From NCBI RefSeq assembly GCF_036518555.1, contig NZ_DATDMY010000022.1, positions 1 to 51,905 on the forward strand: 51,905 nt of DNA. The letters run 5' to 3'. Position numbers and translations under genes: made by a program. This stretch comes from Dokdonella_A sp036518555. Its GTDB lineage: Bacteria > Pseudomonadota > Gammaproteobacteria > Xanthomonadales > Rhodanobacteraceae. The notes beneath the pieces were generated by a model. It did no database searches and was not told the origin of the DNA. It saw only the letters and a list, made by a program, of their open reading frames with translations. Positions 23,071 through 31,906 of this stretch are shown here, piece by piece (position 1 is the stretch's first letter; every line of letters begins with the position of its first letter).

Positions 23071-24750
23071 TCATGGGCTCGGCGGCAGCGGCGCATCCGC
23101 GCTCGCGAGGGCGCTCGGCGCGAAGCCGCGTTCGACCGCCTTGCCCCACACGACGGCCACCGCGCAGTCGGTCTCGGAAACGAACCGATGCGGGCCCGCG
23201 GCGAGCTCGCGCGGTCCCGTGAACGCGGTGCCGTCGAGGACGCCGCGCGCGGGCCCGCATGCGCTGACGAGGTCGTAGCGCGACGGCACGGCGATGACGA
23301 AGTCGCGTGGCACGCCGGCGCCGGTCGCGTCGAGCCGCTGCCCGAGCACGCGGATCAGCGGTGTCACGGCCAGATAGTTCCGCTCGATGAAGTCGTGCGC
23401 GACCTCGGCGAGCCGCTCGCCCGGCTCGAACACGACCGGGGTCCCATGCGCGGCCATGCGCGCCGCGACATCGTCGGGGAGCAGGCCGCGGCGCAGGCGC
23501 TCGCGCGTGATGGATTCGAGCGCGTAGTAATACGGGCGATGGCGGAAGATGCTCTGGCCTTTCGCGTCCATGACGTAGTCGTCGGCGTCGGTCAGCCGCA
23601 ACAGCGCGCGCAACTCGGCGCGATAGTCGCCGACCGACCGACCGTCGGGCGGATAGGTCAGCACCAGCGCGATCACCTCGAGCGCGAGCACCGCCGGCAT
23701 CACGATGCGGTGCGCGCCCGGCCGCAGGCAGGTCGCCGCGGCCGCACAGGCGAAGATCAGCGCGAGCGGAATGAACGGCAGCAGGTCCTGGTGCGTGTAC
23801 AGCGGCCAGAAACCGGTGACCGCGATGCCGACGTACGCGCACGTCAGCAGCAGCGTGGCGCGGTGGAGTCCGTCGCGGGTGCGGAGCAGGCGGTGCGCGA
23901 TCGCCCATGCCGGCAGCAGGAAGGCGGCGGCGATCCACATCCCGGCCGCGCCGTGCGACCAACGCCCCAATCCCGGCAGCACGTTGTGGCCGATGATTCC
24001 GTACACGAACGCATCCCACGCCCCCTGCGAGGCGAAGAAGACGCAGAACGCGGAGGGAACCAGCGCAAGGCCCGCCGCAGCGGCGAGCGCATGCGGCCAC
24101 CAGCGACCCGGATGGACGCGCCGACCGGATGCGAGCCCGAAGCATCCCACCGTCGCGAGCGCACCCACGAGGCCGCCGAGCAACAGCACGCTCTTGAGCG
24201 ACACCGCGAGCATCGCGCCGCCGAGCAGCGCGGCGAGCCCCGCACGGCGCGGCGTCAGCGGCGTCCCGAACGCCACGCACAGCATCGCCATCCACAGCGC
24301 CGCCCATGCGACGTCGGGCCGGAACTGGGTCGAGGTGACGAAGAAGACCGGCAGCACCGCGGTCAGCATCGTCGACCACGCCGCGACGCGACGATCGAAC
24401 AACTGCGCGGCGAGCGTCCACGTGCACGCGAGCACGATCGCGTACCAGGGGATCATGGCCACGCGCATCCAGACGATCGCGCTGTCGTGTTCACCGACGA
24501 GCGCGAGCAGGGGCGCGGCGAGCAACTGGAACAGCGGTGCATGGTTGTCGAACACGTCGCGGTAGGGAAGCAGCCCGCGCGTCCACGCCCACACGACGTG
24601 CAGGTGCTGCGGTTCGTCGGAGTTCACGCGCAGCGTCGCCGCATAGAGCAGGCGCAGCGCGAGCAGCAGCAGAACCAGCGCGGCGGTGGTGCGGGCCGCG
24701 ACACGCGCATTCACGGCATCGCGCGGGCGCCCTCGTTGAAGGTAGGTCAT
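23071..24750 (-). CDS. GT39-type membrane glycosyltransferase
   Basis: This 559-residue polytopic protein has about ten to twelve membrane helices. The first periplasmic loop after helix 1 has an acidic motif (LRVNSDEPQHLHVVWAWTRG), followed by PYRDVFDNHAPLFQLL, the usual GT-C/PMT (ArnT-like) catalytic-loop pattern. The C-terminal part is a soluble periplasmic domain. Such enzymes transfer sugars from polyprenyl-phosphate donors to lipids or proteins at the outer face of the inner membrane; the acceptor here is unknown. It is alone on its strand, and its ATG overlaps the stop of a short upstream frame (24747-24908). Confidence 0.8.
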   Translation of the reverse strand: MTYLQRGRPRDAVNARVAARTTAALVLLLLALRLLYAATLRVNSDEPQHLHVVWAWTRGLLPYRDVFDNHAPLFQLLAAPLLALVGEHDSAIVWMRVAMIPWYAIVLACTWTLAAQLFDRRVAAWSTMLTAVLPVFFVTSTQFRPDVAWAALWMAMLCVAFGTPLTPRRAGLAALLGGAMLAVSLKSVLLLGGLVGALATVGCFGLASGRRVHPGRWWPHALAAAAGLALVPSAFCVFFASQGAWDAFVYGIIGHNVLPGLGRWSHGAAGMWIAAAFLLPAWAIAHRLLRTRDGLHRATLLLTCAYVGIAVTGFWPLYTHQDLLPFIPLALIFACAAAATCLRPGAHRIVMPAVLALEVIALVLTYPPDGRSVGDYRAELRALLRLTDADDYVMDAKGQSIFRHRPYYYALESITRERLRRGLLPDDVAARMAAHGTPVVFEPGERLAEVAHDFIERNYLAVTPLIRVLGQRLDATGAGVPRDFVIAVPSRYDLVSACGPARGVLDGTAFTGPRELAAGPHRFVSETDCAVAVVWGKAVERGFAPSALASADAPLPPSP

Positions 24751-24908
24751 TGACGTCGATGGATATCCGTTGTGCGCAGGATCACGCGCCGCGGCGCGCG
24801 CGGGCTGATCTGCATCAAGTCGCTGCGGATCGGATCGATCGGTTGCGTGGCGCCCGGTCGTCCCGATGGCTGCAGCGTGGCCAGCATGTTCCGCACGTGC
24901 ATCGTCAT
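24747..24908 (-). CDS. Possible 53-residue small protein coupled to GT39 gene
   Basis: The frame starts MTMHVRNMLATLQPSGRPGA and stops with an ATGA overlap onto the glycosyltransferase start at 24750. The overlap is typical of translational coupling, but the peptide is basic, unrecognised and may be chance in this GC-rich DNA. No clear ribosome-binding site was found. Confidence 0.25.
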   Translation of the reverse strand: MTMHVRNMLATLQPSGRPGATQPIDPIRSDLMQISPRAPRRVILRTTDIHRRQ

Positions 24909-25271
24909 GGACCCGATTCGGGCGCCGGCGTTCCGTCGCCGATGCCGGCGTCGCGAAGCCGGGGTCCGACGGGTGAACGGCCCGTCACGACCGATGGCGT
25001 GTCCCTGCGCAGCACGATGGCTGCAGAGACGGGCAGTCGGGGGCGAACGTCGCACGCGGCAGGTCCGGAAGCGTCGTCATTCACGCGCCGGCGGGAATCG
25101 GCAGGCGTTCGCTGCCCGCATCGAGCATGCGCTGCTCCCGCGGGGCTGGCGGAACAGGCGCCGTCTCGGGCACGATCGACGCGCCCGACGTCGCGTCGCG
25201 CCGATCGCGTCGGTTCGCCCCCGCGACCGACGCCTCACGCCGTTGCTCATTGCCTGTTCGGGAGTGTCCTC
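24909..25271. other. No convincing gene
   Basis: Only shadow frames are seen between the GT39 region and the small gene at 25272. GGAG at 25261-25264 is the ribosome-binding site of that gene. Confidence 0.4.
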
Positions 25272-25604
25272 ATGCTCAATCGCGCCGCCCTCATCGTCCG
25301 CCCGCGCCAGCCGTTCCTCGACTGGGCCGCGGCACTCGAACAGGACGGGGTCAATCCCGACCCCGACGGCGAGCAGACCGTCTACCTCATTCCCGAGCCC
25401 GACGACAACGAGGAGGCCGAGCGCATCCTGCAGGAGGTCTATCCACACGTCTTCGAGAACGAGCTCGACTCGTGGTGGACCGACGAGTCCGCGTGGCCGC
25501 AGGAACGCTCGTTCGCCGTGTTCATGGCATGGTTCGCGGTCGAGATCCACACGGTCATCCACGACCTCGTCGACGACGTCCTCGAGGACGATCTCGACGA
25601 ATGA
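25272..25604 (+). CDS. Conserved small acidic cytoplasmic protein, function unknown
   Basis: This 110-residue protein begins MLNRAALIVRPRQPFLDWAA and continues with QTVYLIPEPDDNEEAERILQ and SWWTDESAWPQERSFAVFMA, ending in a run of acidic residues. Similar short proteins with the 'RPKQPFLDWA ... VYLIP' pattern are common in proteobacteria without assigned function. It has no signal peptide or catalytic motif. The start is fixed by GGAG seven bases upstream; the longer open frame further left is not plausible. It stands alone between the GT39 gene and an unknown minus-strand gene. Confidence 0.75.
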   Translation: MLNRAALIVRPRQPFLDWAAALEQDGVNPDPDGEQTVYLIPEPDDNEEAERILQEVYPHVFENELDSWWTDESAWPQERSFAVFMAWFAVEIHTVIHDLVDDVLEDDLDE

Positions 25605-25782
25605 CCGCGAAGGACGCGGCGCCCGCACGGACGCGGGCCATGCGCGCGCGACGGTCGCGATCCGCGTCCGCATCGGCAACGTGCTGACATCGTCCTCGTG
25701 CGCACGAGCACCTTCGCGGACCGCGTTGCGCGGGCGATGCGAACCGGCGACGCGTTCGCGGGTATGACGGAGCGACCGCGCG

Positions 25783-26139
25783 TCAGCCCTTCGCCGGAAT
25801 GAACGGGTCGAGGTGGAACACGTATTCGCCGCCCACGTCGGAGCCGACGCTGACGGTGATGCCGATGCCGTCGGCGACGATCGCGTAGATGCCGTCGAAG
25901 CCGAGGCGCACGCTGACGGCAGCCGTCGTGCCGAGCGGGATGTCGACGACCTTGAAATCCTTTTCCTGGCCATCGTCCCAGACCGCGACGCGCAGCTGGT
26001 CGAAGCCGTTGCCGCGATTCACGCTGCCGGTGTAGCGGCCGCGCACGAGCACGTCGACGCGCGAACGCCCGTCGACGCCGGTTGCGGTCTGGACGCCGGC
26101 GACGGTCCAGGTCGGTGCTGCGTTCGGCTCGTTCGGCAT
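25783..26139 (-). CDS. Unrecognised small beta-rich protein
   Basis: From the ATG at 26139 the protein has 118 residues (MPNEPNAAPTWTVAGVQTAT, later VDVLVRGRYTGSVNRGNGFD and GGEYVFHLDPFIPAKG). Alternating hydrophobic residues suggest a beta-sandwich. There is no signal peptide. The frame extends six codons further to 26157. No family is recognised, and no neighbour points to a role. Confidence 0.55.
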   Translation of the reverse strand: MPNEPNAAPTWTVAGVQTATGVDGRSRVDVLVRGRYTGSVNRGNGFDQLRVAVWDDGQEKDFKVVDIPLGTTAAVSVRLGFDGIYAIVADGIGITVSVGSDVGGEYVFHLDPFIPAKG

Positions 26140-26157
26140 GATCGTAGGTCCGTGCAA

Positions 26158-26797
26158 GCGGGTCGTTCCGCGCGATCGGGCGACATCGCGACGGTATCGC
26201 CATCATCGTACGTTGGCAACGCATCCTGCCGATCGCAACGCCTCCGCATCGACGGGGCACGGAGATGCGCGGCGCGCGTGAGGGGCCGTCTTCGACCGTG
26301 CCGCGCGCGATCGTCGTGCGGCTGCGCGATCGCACGCGCATGTCCGGAATCGCGCCATTCTCCGATGCCTTCGATGCAGGGACGCGTGGATCGGCGATGC
26401 CGCTCCACCGGCACGATGCCTTCTCATGCGCGCAGCGTCCGCATCGATGCGAACGTCGTCCACGTCGGCGCGACCGGTCGCGACAACGGCCCCGGTCGGC
26501 TCGGCGACGATCTTCCAACCTGCGCGGATACTCGGCTGGGACTACCTCGCCGAAGTGTTCCCGGCGGCGCCGGCGACCGTCGGCGGACTCTGCGGCGCTT
26601 CGCTGTTCGTCGATCCCGACTACGCGCAGTCCATCCTCGGCCGCCCGAACAGCACGGGTACGGTCGCGCACGAAGGCACCGCGCGGGCGGACGTCGCGAC
26701 GCGGTGTCGATGGTGGCGCCGTACGGCCTGCCCGCAAATCGCCACAACCGCGGCCGCGCGATGCCGCCTCGGATCGCGATGCTCGTCGGCCCGAATC
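26158..26797. other. No convincing gene; possible decayed frame
   Basis: The frame upstream of the beta-lactamase is open from 26426 and contains a somewhat protein-like stretch (RILGWDYLAEVFPAAPATVG, then SLFVDPDYAQSILGR) that could be a remnant of a secreted protein. It has no supported start and no recognised match. Confidence 0.35.
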
Positions 26798-27655
26798 ATG
26801 GAGCCGACGATGATCCTGACGTTCATGCTCACCGCCGCGTGGTCGAGCGCGCCGCTCGCGACGAACCGCCCCGCAGACGAAGCGCCGATCCGGTGCCCGC
26901 GCTGCGACGACTGGAACGCGCGCGTCGAGCCGTATCGCCTCGCGGACAACACCTGGTATGTCGGCACGAAGGGACTCGCTTCGGTGCTCGTCGTCGACGC
27001 GGACGGCCTCGTGCTCATCGACGGCGGGTTGCCGCAATCGGCGACGATCATCCTCGACAACGTGCGCAAGGCGGGCTTCGATCCGGCGAAGATCCGCTGG
27101 ATCCTCGATTCGCACGCGCACTACGACCACGCGGGCGGCATCGCCGCGATCGCGCGCATCACGGGCGCGCAGGTCGCCGCCGGGCGCAACGGCGTGATCG
27201 GGCTCACGCAGGGACGCAATCATCCGGACGATCCGCAGGCCGGCTTCGGCGACGCGGCACGCTTCCCGTCGGTGAGCCGGGTGCGTGCGGTCGATGACGG
27301 CGACACGATCACGGTCGGCCACACGACGATCACCGCGGTCGCTTCACCCGGGCACGCACCGGGCGGCATGAGCTGGCGCTGGACCTCGTGCCACGATGGG
27401 GTCTGTCGCGCTGTCGTCTACCTCGACAGCCTCAATCCCGTATCGACCGACGACTACCGCTTCACCGACCATCCGGATGTCGTGAACGCACTGCGCGCGA
27501 CGATCGATCGCATCGCGGCGCTGCCGTGCGACGTCGCGATGGCCGCTCACCCCGACCAGCTGCCCGCAGCGACGGCGACGGCGACATCCTGCAAGGCGTA
27601 CGCCGAAGCGGCGAGCGAGCGTCTACGCAAGCGCCTCGAGAGCGAACGCCATTAG
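26798..27655 (+). CDS. Subclass B3-type metallo-beta-lactamase
   Basis: This 285-residue secreted protein has a signal-like N-terminus (MILTFMLTAAWSSAPLA). The mature start CPRCDDWNARVEPYRLADNT and VLIDGGLPQSA are typical of subclass B3 enzymes. Zinc ligands are intact: HAHYDH (His-x-His-x-Asp-His), the His in SPGHAPGGMSWRW, and the distal His in MAAHPDQ. It should hydrolyse beta-lactams in the periplasm, although some B3-like homologues have other hydrolase roles. The start at 26798 (or 26810) was chosen because the signal peptide begins there; the frame upstream is unrelated. It stands as a single gene without an adjacent ampR-type regulator. Confidence 0.85.
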   Translation: MEPTMILTFMLTAAWSSAPLATNRPADEAPIRCPRCDDWNARVEPYRLADNTWYVGTKGLASVLVVDADGLVLIDGGLPQSATIILDNVRKAGFDPAKIRWILDSHAHYDHAGGIAAIARITGAQVAAGRNGVIGLTQGRNHPDDPQAGFGDAARFPSVSRVRAVDDGDTITVGHTTITAVASPGHAPGGMSWRWTSCHDGVCRAVVYLDSLNPVSTDDYRFTDHPDVVNALRATIDRIAALPCDVAMAAHPDQLPAATATATSCKAYAEAASERLRKRLESERH

Positions 27656-27672
27656 CGGCGGGAGCCGCGCCG

Positions 27673-27725
27673 GCGGCGGCGCGCCATCGCGCGCGAGGGT
27701 TTCGCGCGCAACGCGCCCGCCGCCG
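27673..27725. terminator. Bidirectional hairpin between convergent genes
   Basis: An inner stem GCGCGCGA/TCGCGCGC (27689-27709) is enclosed by complementary GC-rich outer arms. It sits between the stops of the beta-lactamase (27655) and the DUF1501 gene (27734). There is no clear T-tract, so it is a terminator-like hairpin only. Confidence 0.4.
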
Positions 27726-27733
27726 TCCCACGA

Positions 27734-29152
27734 TCATGCCTGCATGAAACCGAGATCACCCTGCGCGAACGCGTGCAGGTTCGGGAAGATCGTGTCGAGC
27801 GCGGTCGCGTCGCTCACGCCGAACCAGCGCGCAAGCGTCGCGCCGTACTGGTCGACCGCGATGCGCGGGAGCAGGTGGCCGTCCCAGGTGAAGTCGGCGC
27901 TCGCGGGCGCGAGGTCGGGCATCGATCCGAAGATGCGTCCGCCGCGTACGCCGCCGCCGAGCACGAACAGGTGGTTGCCCCAGCTGTGGTCGGAACCGTC
28001 GCCGTTGCTCGTCAGCGAACGGCCGAACTCGCTCGCGACGAACGTGGTCACCGAGGTGTCGACGCCGAGCTCGCGCGTCGCCGCGTCGAACGCGGCGAGC
28101 GCGCGCGACAGGCCGGCGAGCAGCTGCGGCTGGTCGGCCATCTGCGCGTCGTGCGTGTCGAAGCCGCCGAGCGTGCAGAAGAACACCTGGCGACGATGGT
28201 GCAGGCTCGTGCGCGCGGCGATGAGTTCGGCGGCGCGCCTGAGCTGGCTGCCGAGCGCGAACGCAAAACGGTCGGCGGCCGGTGCGCCTTCGACGGGCGC
28301 GGGCGGGAACGGTGTCGCGAGCGGCGCGATGCCGCCGAGCGCGTCGGCGAGCGTCGCATAGTCGCCGATCGCGCGCAGCGTCGTGCGCCGGTACTCGTCG
28401 GCGAGCGCGTTCGCCTGCGGTGTCGCGAGGAAGGCCTCGAACGCGGCCGCGGCGTCGGGGTCGCGGCAGCGGATCGCGCGGATCTCGCCGCTGTCGACGC
28501 CGATCGACTGCACGTCGTGTCCGGTCTGGAACGCGTTGGTGCCCGCGAGCGACAGGTTCATCGACAGGGTCGCGCCCGCGTTGTAGTCCGCGTGCACGAG
28601 GTCGGCAAGGCGTCCGCCCCAGCCCGAAGCCGGCGTCGGGTCCGCGCTCGAGCGCACGGCGAGGTTCTGCCAGAAATCCTGCTGGTCGTTGTGCGAGAAC
28701 AGTTGCGGCGGCAGTGGCACGCTGCCGTTCTGGTGCTCCTCGCGCGTGACCGGCTGCAGCAGCGCGCCGACGCTGCCGAGGATCGCGAGCCGGCCCTCGC
28801 CGAACAGGTTCGCCATCTCGGGCATCGCCGGGTGCAGGCCGACCGCGTAGCCGTTCCAGCCCTGCGGCGACAGCGGCAGCAGCGACGCCTGCGGCAGGGT
28901 GAGGCCGCGCCGGCGCTGCGCATACAGCGCGTACTCGCTGCCGCGCGGCACGACGAGGTTGTGGCCGTCGTTGCCGCCGAGCAGGAACACGCAGACGAGC
29001 GCCTTGTAGTCGTCGCCCGCGGGCGCGGCCCAGGCGCGGTTGAGCAGCGCGAGGCTCGCGGGCGCGCCGAAGAATCCGTAGCCGCCCGCGAGCGCGGCGA
29101 GGCTGTTGCGCAGGAAGCGGCGGCGTGCGCCGCGACGGGGATCGTGGGGCAT
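27734..29152 (-). CDS. DUF1501 family protein with Tat signal
   Basis: This 472-residue protein opens MPHDPRRGARRRFLRNSLAA, a twin-arginine signal, and continues with KALVCVFLLGGNDGHNLVVP, the usual DUF1501 start. Later motifs are LFSHNDQQDFWQNL, TLGGFDTHDAQ and ASEFGRSLTSNGDGSDHSWG. The family belongs to the alkaline phosphatase/sulfatase-like fold, and its substrate is unknown. It follows the DUF1800 gene by ten bases on the same strand, the standard pairing seen across bacteria. The start at 29152 places the Tat motif correctly. Confidence 0.9.
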   Translation of the reverse strand: MPHDPRRGARRRFLRNSLAALAGGYGFFGAPASLALLNRAWAAPAGDDYKALVCVFLLGGNDGHNLVVPRGSEYALYAQRRRGLTLPQASLLPLSPQGWNGYAVGLHPAMPEMANLFGEGRLAILGSVGALLQPVTREEHQNGSVPLPPQLFSHNDQQDFWQNLAVRSSADPTPASGWGGRLADLVHADYNAGATLSMNLSLAGTNAFQTGHDVQSIGVDSGEIRAIRCRDPDAAAAFEAFLATPQANALADEYRRTTLRAIGDYATLADALGGIAPLATPFPPAPVEGAPAADRFAFALGSQLRRAAELIAARTSLHHRRQVFFCTLGGFDTHDAQMADQPQLLAGLSRALAAFDAATRELGVDTSVTTFVASEFGRSLTSNGDGSDHSWGNHLFVLGGGVRGGRIFGSMPDLAPASADFTWDGHLLPRIAVDQYGATLARWFGVSDATALDTIFPNLHAFAQGDLGFMQA

Positions 29153-29162
29153 GACGGGCTCC

Positions 29163-30863
29163 TTAGCGCTGCGTCGCGTAGTCGGGGGAGGTGGCGATGA
29201 GGTAGACCGCGTTCTGCACGCGCGCGAGCGTGTCGGCCGCGGGAATCGCGGCGAGGCGAGCCGCGACGAGCTGGCGCAGCGCGGGCGACATGCCGCCGCC
29301 GAGTAGCAGCTCGTCGAGTCGCGCGACCAGCGCAGCGGTGCCGGCCGTCGCGAGCCACGTGCGCCAACGCTCGAGGTGCAGCACGCGCACACCGGGGTCC
29401 AGTTCCTCCAGTTCGCCGCCGGCGTAGCCGTAGAACACGCGGCCGTCGACGTCGTTGGCGAGGCGGATCGCGTAGTTGGCGGGGACGATCTGCAGCTCCG
29501 GCGCGACGAGGCCTGCGCCCGCGAGCGCGCCCGGCGGCGAATGGCGCGGCGAGAAGAAGTTGAACACCGACAGCGAGTACAGCGGCGACTGGTTGAACGA
29601 CTCGTGGATCTCGCGGTCGTCGGGGAACAGGACGTCGCTCCGCCACGTTGCGTCGAACGCGCGCCACAATGCGGTCAGGCGCAGCAGCGGTTCGCGCACC
29701 TTGCCGAACGTCGCCGGCGCGAGCCGGTGGCCGATGCGCGCTTCCGGGTCGAGCAGGATCGCGCGCACGACCGCGCCGAGGTTGCCGCGCACGCCATGGC
29801 CGTCGTCGGCGAATACCGCGGCGACGCGCGCGACGTACGCGGGCGACGGGTTGCTCGTGACGAGGCGCTGGATGAGCTGGCGGCCGAGGAACGGGCCGAC
29901 GTTCGGATGCTGCGCGAGCGCATCGAGCGCGGCGGCGAGATCGCTGCGCGCGTCGTGGCCGGCGCCGAGCACGATGCCGTCGAACAGGCGCTTCTCGTCG
30001 CGGTCGTGGTACGCCTCGTACGGCACCATCGCGTGCTCGGTGCTGCAGGTGAACGGCTCGACCACGAACGGATCCGTGCTGCAGTCCTGGCCCGCCGCGC
30101 AGTGGCAGGCCCAGCCGGTGAACACGCGGGCGAGCGCACGCACGACGCTGCCGTCGTAGGTCGGCACGGTCGTGCCCCCGGCCAGCACCGGCGTGCCGTC
30201 GGGCTGTAGCTTGACGAGCCCGATCGAGAACAGTTGCATCACTTCGCGCGCATAGTTCTCGTCGGCCTGGATGTTGTTGGCCGGGTCGGGCTTGCGGTTG
30301 CGGTACATGCTGAGGTAGCGGCCCATCGCCGGCGAGAGCGTGACGTCCTCGAGCAGCTGCCGATAGGTCGCGAACGCATCGCGCACGAGGATGTCGTGGT
30401 ACGCGCCGAGCGCGAGGCCGTCGTCGCCGAGTGCATTGCCGCGTTCGGACACGACGAGGATCTCGCTCAGCGCGAACGCGACGCGCTGGCGCAACTGATC
30501 CGGCGCCGACGCCGCGGCGACGAACCAGGCCTGCCGGTAGCGATGGAACGGCAGGTGCGCGAGCGGGTCGGTGACGCCTTCGGCGCTGCGCATGTACGCC
30601 ACCGCCGTGGTCGCCGGCAGCGCGACCTGCGCGTCGATCCAGCGGCCGTAGTCGCTCGCGACGAGGTCGTCGATCGCGGCCTCGGTCGGCCCGAACGTCG
30701 CCTGGGTGAGGAACCGCGCGGCTTCGCCGCGACTCGCCGGTTGCAGCGAGCCGGCGTCGAAGCCGTCGCGGCGGATGAGGTCGTAGTCGATCGCGGTGCC
30801 CGCGCTGGCGAGCGTCGAGAATGCGAACAGCGCGGCGAGCGCGCCCGATCGTGCAATACGCAT
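29163..30863 (-). CDS. DUF1800 family protein
   Basis: This 566-residue protein has a signal peptide (ALAALFAFSTLASAGTA). The family motif ARFLTQATFGPTEAAIDDLV follows, then FALSEILVVSE, NYAREVMQLFSIGLVKL, VFTGWAC and HDRDEKRLFDG. Its partner in the DUF1501 operon lies ten bases downstream. The pair is probably exported together, and the function is unknown. Just after the signal peptide the protein has LIRRDGFDAGS, close to the recurrent C-terminal tail of other secreted proteins here but placed at the N-terminus. The start at 30863 is chosen for the signal peptide. Confidence 0.9.
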   Translation of the reverse strand: MRIARSGALAALFAFSTLASAGTAIDYDLIRRDGFDAGSLQPASRGEAARFLTQATFGPTEAAIDDLVASDYGRWIDAQVALPATTAVAYMRSAEGVTDPLAHLPFHRYRQAWFVAAASAPDQLRQRVAFALSEILVVSERGNALGDDGLALGAYHDILVRDAFATYRQLLEDVTLSPAMGRYLSMYRNRKPDPANNIQADENYAREVMQLFSIGLVKLQPDGTPVLAGGTTVPTYDGSVVRALARVFTGWACHCAAGQDCSTDPFVVEPFTCSTEHAMVPYEAYHDRDEKRLFDGIVLGAGHDARSDLAAALDALAQHPNVGPFLGRQLIQRLVTSNPSPAYVARVAAVFADDGHGVRGNLGAVVRAILLDPEARIGHRLAPATFGKVREPLLRLTALWRAFDATWRSDVLFPDDREIHESFNQSPLYSLSVFNFFSPRHSPPGALAGAGLVAPELQIVPANYAIRLANDVDGRVFYGYAGGELEELDPGVRVLHLERWRTWLATAGTAALVARLDELLLGGGMSPALRQLVAARLAAIPAADTLARVQNAVYLIATSPDYATQR

Positions 30864-31026
30864 GCAGCCCCCTGTGCGTGGATGCGGCCGCACGAGGGCG
30901 AGGTCGTCGCGCTCGCGTGCCGTCGGGAACGCATACGCGCGGCGACGCGCGATCCCATCGCGTGCGTCGACGAAGCGAACGCGACGTGCGCCGGGCCGTT
31001 GCCCGTGGTTCGCGGGATCGCGCCGG

Positions 31027-31764
31027 TCAGCCCGGTGCGAGGTCGAAGCCGTCCGCGAACACGACGTCGTCGAACAGCGAGACCGCGACGGTCGTCGTCG
31101 TCGTGTCGTCGCCGGCGATCTCGAGCACGGTCGCCGCTTCGGCGACGGTGCCGCCGACGACGAGCGTGCAGCTCGCGCCCGGCGCGAGCGGTGCCGCGCA
31201 GGTGCCGAGGTCGACGACGATGGAACTCGCCGGCGGTACGGCGACGGCGAGATTCCGCGCCGGCACCGGCGAGTCGGCCGCGTTGGCGATCGCGATCGCA
31301 GCCGTGCTGCCGGTTGCGATCGTGACCGCGGCCGGCGTCGCCTCGATCGTCGCGACCTGCGCGGGCAGCAACGTCACGTGCAGCTGGTCGGCGGCCGCCG
31401 GTTGCCAGCATTGCAGCGGGCTGCCGTCGATGCACACCAGCGGGCCGCCGTCGATGTTCCCGGGCATCGCGCTGCCGACGACGTGCAGCGACAGCGCGCA
31501 CGCTTCATGCGACGCGAGCACGAAGGGATCGGCGCAATGACCGCCCGAGGTGTCGATGTCGATGCCCGGGATCGGCGTCATCGCGAACGTGCGCGTCGCA
31601 GCGGACGCATTCGTGACCTGGTAGGCGACGACCGCATCGCCGTTCGCGGTCAGCGCGAGCGTCGTCGGCGTCAGCGGCACGAACGTGACGACCGGTTGCG
31701 CGCTCGCCGAGCCGCACGCGAGCACGGTGGCGGCCATGGCGACCCGTGCGCATCGCGACGTCAT
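31027..31764 (-). CDS. Secreted protein with two beta-sandwich domains and C-terminal tail
   Basis: From 31764 the protein has 245 residues with a signal peptide (ARVAMAATVLACGSASAQP). The first domain (TPTTLALTANGDAVVAYQVT, Cys-containing SGGHCADPFVLASHEACALS and CWQPAAADQLHVTLL) matches an Ig-like repeat common in Legionella and Xanthomonadales secreted proteins. The second is an unrelated-looking beta-sandwich. It ends with DDVVFADGFD plus LAPG, the recurrent tail. No enzyme motif is present. Confidence 0.75.
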   Translation of the reverse strand: MTSRCARVAMAATVLACGSASAQPVVTFVPLTPTTLALTANGDAVVAYQVTNASAATRTFAMTPIPGIDIDTSGGHCADPFVLASHEACALSLHVVGSAMPGNIDGGPLVCIDGSPLQCWQPAAADQLHVTLLPAQVATIEATPAAVTIATGSTAAIAIANAADSPVPARNLAVAVPPASSIVVDLGTCAAPLAPGASCTLVVGGTVAEAATVLEIAGDDTTTTTVAVSLFDDVVFADGFDLAPG

Positions 31765-31906
31765 CGGCTCTTCCCCAGGCCGGCGAAGCCGGCGTTCCAC
31801 GCGACATTCTTGCATGAGCCACGAATGAACGCGCGTGCGCGCATTCGGCGTCCATTGCACGAAGGCCACCTACCGTGCGCGTCACCTGCCACGAGGGGTC
31901 GAACCC

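Noticed and set aside
22690..24753. A 687-codon open frame on the plus strand
   Set aside because: It lies antisense to the clear GT39 glycosyltransferase, is rich in Arg/His/Gln and has no recognisable domain; long antisense frames are common at this GC content.
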